A stretch of DNA of 13,253 nt from an uncultured Lachnospiraceae bacterium (GTDB lineage: Bacteria > Bacillota > Clostridia > Lachnospirales > Lachnospiraceae): the NCBI GenBank assembly GCA_934359535.1, contig CAKRLN010000037.1:1-13253 (forward strand), written 5' to 3'. The translations under genes and the position numbers were made by a program. Position 1 is the stretch's first letter. Every line of letters starts with the position of its first letter. Below the pieces are notes generated by a model. That model saw only the letters and a program-made list of their open reading frames with translations. It was not told the origin of the DNA and did not search any database. Positions 6,071-12,409 of the stretch are shown here, in pieces.

Positions 6071-6081
6071 AGCCCATTATG

Positions 6082-7305
6082 CTATAAGAAACGATATTTT
6101 ACATCTCCAAAGCGAATCACATCATTCGATTTCAGTTTTCTTATTTCTTTATATGGTAATATTTCTTCATTCACATAAGTTCCGTTTGTCGAATTCAGAT
6201 CCTCAATATAATATTCGTTATCCTGCACATCAATTCTTGCATGATACCGGCTGATCGTATCCTTTGAAATCTTAAGCTCTGCATCCTCCGCTTTTCCAAC
6301 CCGGATAACCTGTCCGTTCATTCTTAGATCCGGCATCTGCTCTGTTCCCTGATACATAAGAATTCCTTCTGGGTGTATACGATACTCACCCAGACATACC
6401 GTTGGATGGATTTCTATCGGTGTCTCCTCCTCCGGTTCATCTGGATAAACTACAAATTGTTTTGACTTCCCTTTTCCCGGACCAATTTTATCTTTTCCTA
6501 CCTTTTTCTTCCATGTATCCAAAGCAGGAAATTTTTCTATCCATTCTTCATATTTCTTTTTTATTTCCCGCCTGATCCAATCTGAAAGGCATATTTTTTG
6601 TTCCACTTCTTTTCCATCATCTTTTTCCTCAATCCTTTTCTTTTCCAGCTTTTGATCATTCACCTTCCTGTATCTGCTTTTTTCTTCCATTTTCAGCTCG
6701 TATATACCATCTGATCCGCTGTCTTCCATTTCTCCATGATCATTCTGCTGATCTGCCTCATTTCTCCGCTGTACAATTTCATCCCGGATATCCATAATGT
6801 TGTATGCTTCATCCAGCGTCTTTTCATAGATCATATAGCCGGAACGAACTGCTTCCGGATCCTCATGATCAATTTTTGTCAAAAGATATTCCATCAACTG
6901 CTGAAACCCGACTGCAAGAGACTCATGATGCCCGGGATAGACTGCAAAAATAACTTCCTGATTCTGATTTGAAATAAAAATCTGTTCCGGATCCAAAAGC
7001 AGACAGTTTTGATCCAGAAAATTCCGTTCTAAAATTTCAATCTCACTACAGATACTGATAATCATCCGTTCTACAAATTCTACCCCGATATTCTGTATAC
7101 GGCAAAACGTATCTAAGGATTGTTTTCCTGAAATGTTATACCAATACTGCCCAACTCCATCGATATTACAACGCTCCACTGAAAGCAGCCCCGGCAGTTT
7201 CCTGCGCAGCATCATTTTTTCATCAAACTCATGGCCAATACTCACAGGAATTTTCATATAACTCCCTGTCAGATTGCGGTCATAAATTACCTCTCGATTA
7301 ATCAT
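6082..7305 (-). CDS. FHA-domain protein with DUF6382-like N-terminus, Tad-associated
   Basis: The 407-residue product has three parts. Residues 1-190 resemble the DUF6382-type region found with FHA domains in Clostridia. Its segment NCLLLDPEQIFIS recalls the degenerate catalytic loop of pseudokinase domains such as EssB, but that is only a resemblance by eye. Residues about 195-310 are highly charged and probably disordered. Residues 331-407 are a C-terminal FHA domain with IRVGK, ISRYHARI and EDLNSTNGTYVN, the residues that read phosphothreonine peptides. The ATG at 7305 has AAAGGA seven bases upstream and overlaps the end of the pseudopilin gene by 8 bp; the open frame extends to 7344 without a ribosome site. 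It probably couples pilus assembly to Ser/Thr phosphorylation; no kinase gene is in the window. Confidence 0.88.
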   Translation of the reverse strand: MINREVIYDRNLTGSYMKIPVSIGHEFDEKMMLRRKLPGLLSVERCNIDGVGQYWYNISGKQSLDTFCRIQNIGVEFVERMIISICSEIEILERNFLDQNCLLLDPEQIFISNQNQEVIFAVYPGHHESLAVGFQQLMEYLLTKIDHEDPEAVRSGYMIYEKTLDEAYNIMDIRDEIVQRRNEADQQNDHGEMEDSGSDGIYELKMEEKSRYRKVNDQKLEKKRIEEKDDGKEVEQKICLSDWIRREIKKKYEEWIEKFPALDTWKKKVGKDKIGPGKGKSKQFVVYPDEPEEETPIEIHPTVCLGEYRIHPEGILMYQGTEQMPDLRMNGQVIRVGKAEDAELKISKDTISRYHARIDVQDNEYYIEDLNSTNGTYVNEEILPYKEIRKLKSNDVIRFGDVKYRFL

Positions 7306-7492
7306 CCCTAGTTCCTTTCCATGCCTGATATTTATAAAAATCATGAACCAGCCAAAGCTCCTGTAATGTTACTTCCTGCTGTTCTTCGCGTATTTCACAA
7401 TAAAAACCAATTCCAATCTGAAGTGCCGCTACCATAGTAAACAAATATACCGGAATAACAACAGCTGCTTCAATCGTCAAACTCCCCTTCAT
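7298..7492 (-). CDS. Minimal TadE-like pseudopilin (64 residues)
   Basis: The product begins MKGSLTIEAAVVIPVYLF, the class of N-terminus shared by TadE-like pseudopilins: a short basic leader, Gly-Ser at the peptidase site, and Glu8 as the conserved pilin glutamate. A hydrophobic helix follows to about residue 30. Only about 34 residues follow the helix, far fewer than in normal TadE proteins, and they include one Cys (32) and a Trp- and Tyr-rich end. The start overlaps the stop of the prepilin peptidase (ATGA), with AGGTGG some ten bases upstream. The stop overlaps the FHA gene start by 8 bp. It is presumably processed by the adjacent peptidase and used as a minor pilin or primer. Confidence 0.85.
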   Translation of the reverse strand: MKGSLTIEAAVVIPVYLFTMVAALQIGIGFYCEIREEQQEVTLQELWLVHDFYKYQAWKGTRDD

Positions 7493-7920
7493 ATACCGAT
7501 AACCACCTTTACTGTCACTGTACCTAGAAACAGAAATGGAACAAATGCAATCTGATCCTGCTTTTTTGCCCGTCTGAATAACAGCAGAAAACCAGCAAAC
7601 ACGCCTGACATGATAAGCGCTGCCATACTTGACGCAAAACAATTCTTTCCACCGATCAATGCTCCCAATCCAAGCATAACCAGCCCATCGCCATAACCAA
7701 TAGCTTCTCTTGTCATAAAAGCAAGAAAACAGACTGCCACTCCAAGCAGAATTCCTCCGACACATTCCATAACCGGATACGAAGAATCCATCAGGCAATA
7801 AATAATACCAGCAATTGCTGCTAAAATTGTTATCCGGGTAAAAATTGTTTTTGTACGTATATCCCGAATACTGTCAACACCAAGAAATAAAAATGCTGTT
7901 ATCCATCTGATATGTTCCAA
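7489..7920 (-). CDS. Prepilin peptidase, TadV/CpaA type (A24)
   Basis: This 143-residue membrane aspartic protease lacks the methylase domain of the larger PilD enzymes, as expected for TadV/CpaA. The two catalytic aspartates are visible: Asp20 in SIRDIRTKTI after the first helix, and Asp78 in the GYGDG motif (GxGD). The rest is hydrophobic helices, with a basic loop near 116-120. It should cleave the basic leaders of the Flp-like pilin and of the TadE-like proteins encoded on both sides. The start is TTG at 7920 with a GGGGGG-type ribosome site six bases upstream, 11 bp after the preceding gene. Its stop overlaps the start of the small pseudopilin. Confidence 0.92.
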   Translation of the reverse strand: MEHIRWITAFLFLGVDSIRDIRTKTIFTRITILAAIAGIIYCLMDSSYPVMECVGGILLGVAVCFLAFMTREAIGYGDGLVMLGLGALIGGKNCFASSMAALIMSGVFAGFLLLFRRAKKQDQIAFVPFLFLGTVTVKVVIGI

Positions 7921-7931
7921 TTTCTTCCCCC

Positions 7932-8690
7932 CTATTTACCACATTTTGAACATGGTCTTCTTCCCTCTGTCTCTGACAAAGGAATATGGTGTACCGTTCT
8001 TTTTAATCCACTACACGCTGGATCAGCATGATAACATTCCCCATAATCTGTAATATAGACCCATGAAATTCCGGTATTTTGATCTGCGCATTGTATACAT
8101 ACGCGGTATTTCTGCCCACTTTTATTTCTTCTTCCCACCACCTGTTCTACAGTACAGCTTTTTATAGAAAGATCCAGATAAGTACATGTCTTTTTCCTGT
8201 GATAAACACTTCCTTCTGGTGTAACATATACCCAGTTTTCTTCTTTTATATCTTTTCCGGCCTCACTACCTGTCCACTTTCTGCTTATGCAGCTTTGTGA
8301 AATAGAAAAACTATTAATATGAAAGAAACCTACCGGTATTTTGATCATATAATCTGCCTCTAAAATCACATAATTTCCAGAAGCTTTCGATGACGCAAGA
8401 GAAATCCCTTTTCTTCCGCCTTTCACATACTGTTCAAAAATTGCATGCTCCGCAATGCTTTTATAAAATGTTGCAGTTGCACATGCCAGTATCCAATCCT
8501 CATTCTCATCATCTGCCTGCACAGCAGTTATTCTTCCTGCATAGATCAGGCAGGACTGCACCTGCATTTCTATCTGAAGAATCCGAAAAAACATAAGTAT
8601 AACGGCAAAAAAGCCTGCAGTAAGCGGTATAATCACAGCCGCTTCAAGCGTAAAAGATCCTTTTTTTATTCGATTTCCTGTCTTTTCCAC
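7932..8690 (-). CDS. TadE-like pseudopilin with two tandem Cys/His (probable zinc) modules
   Basis: Residues 1-10 are a basic leader, then GSFTLEAAVIIPLTAGF (11-27) opens the pilin helix, with Glu16 at the conserved position. Residues 45-150 form the exposed domain. The C-terminus carries two copies of one module: 153-201 (WVYVTPEGSVYH, Cys169, CIQC) and 210-250 (WVYITDYGECYH, Cys226, CSKC). Each has YH-x4-C and a closing CxxC, a pattern familiar from small Cys/His modules at the ends of secreted nucleases and some TadE-like proteins and likely to bind zinc. The first copy has a longer middle part (28 residues between Cys169 and Cys198, against 20). The start is GTG at 8690 with AAAGGGG six bases upstream. 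Upstream is a 165-bp spacer with a large inverted repeat. Confidence 0.85.
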   Translation of the reverse strand: MEKTGNRIKKGSFTLEAAVIIPLTAGFFAVILMFFRILQIEMQVQSCLIYAGRITAVQADDENEDWILACATATFYKSIAEHAIFEQYVKGGRKGISLASSKASGNYVILEADYMIKIPVGFFHINSFSISQSCISRKWTGSEAGKDIKEENWVYVTPEGSVYHRKKTCTYLDLSIKSCTVEQVVGRRNKSGQKYRVCIQCADQNTGISWVYITDYGECYHADPACSGLKRTVHHIPLSETEGRRPCSKCGK

Positions 8691-8713
8691 CGTCTGCCCC
8701 TTTCAGCTGCCCA

Positions 8714-8820
8714 GATGCATCAGGGTGTCTCCCTAATCGTATGACGCCACTTTTTCATGATCTGGGAGAGATTTTCAATACTAAAAACTGGTAATTGACA
8801 CAGAGACACCCTGATCCATC
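8714..8820. repeat. 107-bp inverted-repeat element in the Tad operon spacer
   Basis: GATGCATCAGGGTGTCTC (8714-8731) is an inverted copy, with one mismatch, of the arm at 8803-8820; the innermost 13 bp match perfectly. It fills most of the 165-bp gap between the DUF5702-like and TadE-like genes, the only gap of that size among otherwise abutting Tad genes. The 71-nt loop has its own partial stem (CAATTAC against GTATTG). A second pair, CCCAGAT (8710-8716) and ATCTGGG (8760-8766), crosses the main stem. No T-run and no clear target-site duplication are visible. It may be a MITE-like or insertion-sequence remnant, or a regulatory RNA structure that tunes expression within the operon. Confidence 0.6.
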
Positions 8821-8855
8821 CGGGTAAAATTCATTTTTTTATCCAGGCTGTTGTT

Positions 8856-10319
8856 CTATTGGGAAATATAGGAATAAGAGCTGCTGCATTTTGTCTGATA
8901 ACCTCCTTCTGGTATATTTCCAATCCATATAAATGGTGAAAAAATCCCTTTCCATTCATAGGTCATCTCAATTTCTGCAGATACAACAAAATGATCCAGA
9001 CAAATCGTTTCACATTCCGTCAGTTTTTGCAATGACCGTTCCATTAGCTCCATTGCCCGAAATGCAATCTCCTTTTCTGATACCGCAAACAACATACTTT
9101 CCAGATACTGTTCATAAGTAATGCCATTTGAACACTCTTTTGCCATCTGATATCCTGATGTAATTTCTGCAATTGCCTCTGCCTCGCAAGTCCATTGTGC
9201 CGGACTTTTTACTATCGCAATTTTTCCACCATTAACAAGAGTCCGAACATCAAGAATACTTTCCGCATATGCCCATGCCGTAAGAATTCCAAGCTCCACT
9301 GCGCCTGCTACCGCAGGGTTTGCCGATGCTCCGCCCAGTATTGCCGCCATTTCAGATACTTTTTTCACCTTGTTTACATCGGAAAGCAGATATGTAAGAT
9401 TCGCCATTTCTCTTATTAAAACCAGCTTATTGAATGTTGACTTTATATTTTCTGCATCATTTTGCTTTCCTGCCAAAATATACTCAAGCTCATAACAGAG
9501 CTCTCCTTTTTCCGCTGGCTGACGAAGGTTCCCCATATATTCTGCAAGATAACAGTTCATACCTGCACGGTCATACCAGGTATTTTTCACCGTGTCACTT
9601 CCTGCAGTTCCTATCACTTTTTTCCGTTTTGACAAAAGCTGTCCTGTATTTTCAAGCTGTTTTCCAGACAAATTCATATCATCTGGCAGTACTAATGCTA
9701 TAATTCCTTTTTTCTTTGCATCTTCGATTTGATTCATTGGATTATTGACAGGTTCCACCTCCTGGCTTTGCTTTGTCTGATCCTCCAGATCTATCTCATT
9801 CTTTTGATTTTCTAAAGCTTCCTGTCCCGCTTCCATTGCTTCATCCACGTTCTCGCAACCATCCCTGATTGCATCCATCGACTGATAATTTCGATACATT
9901 TCCTTTACCGAATCAAGAAGCAGATGTTCCTTCATATAAGAAGCAACAGCTTTTTCAAATACAGCACCTTCACCATCTGTTAACAGCATGCAGGATGTAA
10001 TCTCAACATGACTTGGCACGATACCGAGCAGATCCGTTCCTCCCATGCGCCCAGCCATGTCCATTGCAAATAGAGCAGCTTCCTCTAAAGACCATTCCCC
10101 CATCGCATCCGAGCAGTCAAGTCCAAGAAGCTCATAAGTATCCCAAAATGGCTTTTCATAACAGGCAAACAAAGATTCAATTGAAGCATCTGTCTTTATT
10201 TTTGCTAATCTTTTGAGCTCTATATTTCTCGCTCCTTCTAACAAAGCAAACAAAACAGCTGCAACCAACATAAGGCTAAGTGCTGCGAACACCGTCAGAC
10301 TTCCCTTGTTTTTTCTCAA
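8856..10319 (-). CDS. DUF5702-like Tad pseudopilin-related protein
   Basis: The 487-residue product begins MRKNKGSLTVFAALSLMLVAAVLFALLEGAR. This is the KGSxT leader and hydrophobic helix of TadE-like pseudopilins, but with Phe11 where they have the conserved Glu. The remainder (about 35-487) is a large exposed domain. It includes a helical, Glu/Gln-rich stretch near 145-205 and a small hydrophobic, Ala/Gly-rich segment near 330-360. It fits the DUF5702-type proteins of clostridial Tad loci, whose role is not known; it could be a TadG-like minor component. The start is TTG at 10319, overlapping the stop of the flp gene (TTGA), with GAGG about ten bases upstream. Coupling to flp supports this unusual start. 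Confidence 0.8.
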   Translation of the reverse strand: MRKNKGSLTVFAALSLMLVAAVLFALLEGARNIELKRLAKIKTDASIESLFACYEKPFWDTYELLGLDCSDAMGEWSLEEAALFAMDMAGRMGGTDLLGIVPSHVEITSCMLLTDGEGAVFEKAVASYMKEHLLLDSVKEMYRNYQSMDAIRDGCENVDEAMEAGQEALENQKNEIDLEDQTKQSQEVEPVNNPMNQIEDAKKKGIIALVLPDDMNLSGKQLENTGQLLSKRKKVIGTAGSDTVKNTWYDRAGMNCYLAEYMGNLRQPAEKGELCYELEYILAGKQNDAENIKSTFNKLVLIREMANLTYLLSDVNKVKKVSEMAAILGGASANPAVAGAVELGILTAWAYAESILDVRTLVNGGKIAIVKSPAQWTCEAEAIAEITSGYQMAKECSNGITYEQYLESMLFAVSEKEIAFRAMELMERSLQKLTECETICLDHFVVSAEIEMTYEWKGIFSPFIWIGNIPEGGYQTKCSSSYSYISQ

Positions 10320-10483
10320 ACCTTGCCTGCCTCACTTGTAATTTTCTTAAAAATACTGTTTACAAGGCTTGTCAATTGCTTCTTAAAGATTAAAACAAGT
10401 GCAATCAGGACCACCAATATTAAAATTAGCTCTACTACTCCCACCGCATCCTCTTCTGCAAGAAATTTATCAAATCCTAACAT
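10316..10483 (-). CDS. flp: Flp-like type IVb pilin (major pilin candidate)
   Basis: This 55-residue protein reads MLGFDKFLAEEDAVGVVE followed by a hydrophobic helix LILILVVLIALVLIF (residues 19-33) and the basic amphipathic tail KKQLTSLVNSIFKKI. This is the layout of the Flp1-family pilins of Firmicutes: a short leader with acidic residues, a Gly before VVE, then the helix that packs into the filament core. The ribosome site GGGAGGGG lies at the end of the tadC gene, five to seven bases before the ATG. It sits between the platform gene tadC and the pseudopilin genes, as in other Tad loci. The prepilin peptidase encoded downstream should remove the leader; the exact cleavage point is unclear because Glu18 is only three residues after Gly15. 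Confidence 0.88.
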   Translation of the reverse strand: MLGFDKFLAEEDAVGVVELILILVVLIALVLIFKKQLTSLVNSIFKKITSEAGKV

Positions 10484-10495
10484 ATAATCCCCTCC

Positions 10496-11629
10496 CTATA
10501 TCTGAAAACTGATAAGTGCTGGAACAAGTACAATTGCCATTACAATTCCAAGCATAAGCATCATCGGAAGAAGCATTTTTGTCCCCGCCTCTTCTCCACG
10601 CTTTTTTGCATAATTTTTTCTCTCTAAATAGGCATTTTGCGTTTCCAGTTCCAACAATTCATAAATTCCGGCTGATCCCTTACTCATGTTCTGTAATAGA
10701 AGTCTGACAAATCTCCGGTACAGCTGAACTCCCGTCCGCTCTGCAAACCTTTGATATGCACTCCTCTCTCCCATACCATCCTCCATCTCCCTGCTTGTTT
10801 TCATCATTTCTTCATAGACCAGCCTTGGTCTTTCCTTTTTATTCTTTTCATCACCACGATATTGATCTGAAATTTTATTCCATGCCTGTTTAACCGACAT
10901 TCCAGCACCAAGTAAAATTGTAAGCTTGCTGACCATTTCTGGATAATCCAACTTTAGCTGTTCTTCACGTTTTTTCTGTTTCTCCTTTTCCTTCTCTCTT
11001 TGTGCAATTTTTCCTAAAACCAGTGCTGCTGCAAACAGCACTGCCAGCTTATAGCCATAATGTTCCCGTGGCTGCTCCCATGAGAGCTTTTGCCCGGATA
11101 TTTCTTCTGGGAGTTCAAGATATTCCTCCCCCTGTTTTTCCTGGCTTTTTTTTATTTCGTTGTCAATCAGCTTTAAAAGCTGTGCTTTTTCATCAAGCGG
11201 TCTTGGATATACGCGAAAGCCAAACTGATATTCCTGCTCTATTTCTCCACAGGAAAGCAGAACCTGCGTTTCAATCAAAATTCCCTCTTCTGGCAATTCT
11301 TCCTGCTCAATCTTTCCTTCTTCATCTACAATCTGGTAATCGCTAAAGAACCACTCAGCTTCTACAAGTCCATTCTGATAAACCGTTCTAGGATTTACAT
11401 CTGCTGTAACATACCTGGCGGTTTCATCTTCGCCAGCTTGGTTTTTTCCGAAAAAACTATGGTCAATTTCGTCCTTAGCTGCAAGGAGAAGCTCATTTGC
11501 CTCCTCCCTGGTAAGCTTTTGCTCTTCAACTGTAATCTGATAAGAATAATCCTTAATTGTTTCTCCCACGTTTAAAATAAACTCTTCATCCCTGCTCCCC
11601 TCCCCGGGCTCCTGTCTTTTTATTTTCAC
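10496..11629 (-). CDS. tadC: TadC-like pilus platform protein with N-terminal exoplasmic-type domain
   Basis: The 377-residue product has a hydrophilic domain (1-190), a membrane segment at 192-208, a cytoplasmic T2SSF-type domain (about 225-345, with LLGAGMSVKQAWNKI and LLQNMSKGSAGIYELLELE), and a final membrane segment at 350-374. The basic REKEKEKQKKREEQ after the first segment puts the T2SSF domain inside, and hence the N-terminal domain outside. That domain resembles the GEG-starting extracytoplasmic domains of some clostridial TadC proteins, which as I recall are preceded by a membrane anchor; none is present here. Only 42 bp separate the start from tadB. The GTG start at 11629 is the only usable one, with GGAGG 13 bases away. 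It works with TadB as the inner-membrane platform. Confidence 0.82.
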   Translation of the reverse strand: MKIKRQEPGEGSRDEEFILNVGETIKDYSYQITVEEQKLTREEANELLLAAKDEIDHSFFGKNQAGEDETARYVTADVNPRTVYQNGLVEAEWFFSDYQIVDEEGKIEQEELPEEGILIETQVLLSCGEIEQEYQFGFRVYPRPLDEKAQLLKLIDNEIKKSQEKQGEEYLELPEEISGQKLSWEQPREHYGYKLAVLFAAALVLGKIAQREKEKEKQKKREEQLKLDYPEMVSKLTILLGAGMSVKQAWNKISDQYRGDEKNKKERPRLVYEEMMKTSREMEDGMGERSAYQRFAERTGVQLYRRFVRLLLQNMSKGSAGIYELLELETQNAYLERKNYAKKRGEEAGTKMLLPMMLMLGIVMAIVLVPALISFQI

Positions 11630-11671
11630 TGCCCCCGTTTTTCCTCCATTTCTATATGCATGCTCCTGGAA

Positions 11672-12409
11672 TCACACTTTAATATCAAGAATTTTCCCTG
11701 CAAGCACAAGCGCTCCTCCATACATAATCAAGCATCCAGTCATAAACAGGATACCAAACCAGTTTCCATACAAAATATCAAGATACTCTCCTGATGTAAG
11801 CTTCAGATACGCAAGTATAAGGATCGGTACGATACTCATAATTTTTTGTTCATATTTTTTTGATGCAACCAGAATTTGAATTTCTTCCTCTGTCTCAAAT
11901 TTGTCCCGCATATGATCGGTTGTATTCTCTATCATATGTACAAAATTAGCTCCCCCTCTTTTGGCAAAAGAAAAAACTTCTGCAAAGCTCATAACATCTT
12001 CAATTCCGGACCGTCTGGCAAAATCAAGCAATGTCTGTTCCAATGGAATGCGAAGCTTCGCTGACTGATTCATGACACCAAGCTCTAAAGCCATATCCGC
12101 CTGCTCTCCATAAAGCATTCTGATTTCCTTTTCTGCCTCTCTCCACGCATTCTCTATTGACATTCCCGCTGCAACCGCCGTACATACCGCCTGCATGGTA
12201 TCTTGAAACTGCTTCATCAGCAATTGTATTCTTTTCCGTTTTTTTGCTAGTTTTGTCTGTTTTCGCACGATATAGCATATAAACGGAAAATAAATACCCG
12301 CTTTCCAGCTATCATAAAATAAATATGCAATCAGAATCGTAATTCCACCTGAAACCGCAGCAATCTGAAATTTTTCCCTCACATTCATGTGATATTCTGT
12401 ATAGTCCAT
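11672..12409 (-). CDS. tadB: TadB-like pilus platform protein
   Basis: This 245-residue protein has two hydrophobic segments near the N-terminus (17-48), a cytoplasmic T2SSF-type domain (about 60-185) and two C-terminal membrane segments (190-205 and 215-240). The T2SSF signature is clear: FQDTMQAVCTAVAAGMSIENAWREAEKE, then MNQSAKLRIPLEQTLLDFARRSGIEDV and FAKRGGANFVHMI. In Tad systems TadB and TadC form the inner-membrane platform on which the CpaF/TadA ATPase acts to push pilins into the filament. The ATG at 12409 overlaps the end of the ATPase gene by 25 bp and has AGGG five bases upstream, so the two are translated together. Confidence 0.93.
   Translation of the reverse strand: MDYTEYHMNVREKFQIAAVSGGITILIAYLFYDSWKAGIYFPFICYIVRKQTKLAKKRKRIQLLMKQFQDTMQAVCTAVAAGMSIENAWREAEKEIRMLYGEQADMALELGVMNQSAKLRIPLEQTLLDFARRSGIEDVMSFAEVFSFAKRGGANFVHMIENTTDHMRDKFETEEEIQILVASKKYEQKIMSIVPILILAYLKLTSGEYLDILYGNWFGILFMTGCLIMYGGALVLAGKILDIKV

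Noticed and set aside
7493..7798. Long open frame that extends upstream of the small TadE-like gene on the minus strand
   Set aside because: It runs antiregister through the prepilin peptidase gene, whose GxGD protein is clearly real. Only the part after the ATG at 7492 is coding in this frame.
8714..8820. Intact insertion sequence or group II intron
   Set aside because: The element is only 107 bp, has no transposase or reverse transcriptase frame and no evident target duplication, so only a remnant or structured element can be claimed.
11002..11346. 114-codon open frame on the plus strand opposite tadC
   Set aside because: No ribosome site and no recognisable protein pattern; the opposite strand carries the TadC-like domain and membrane segments.
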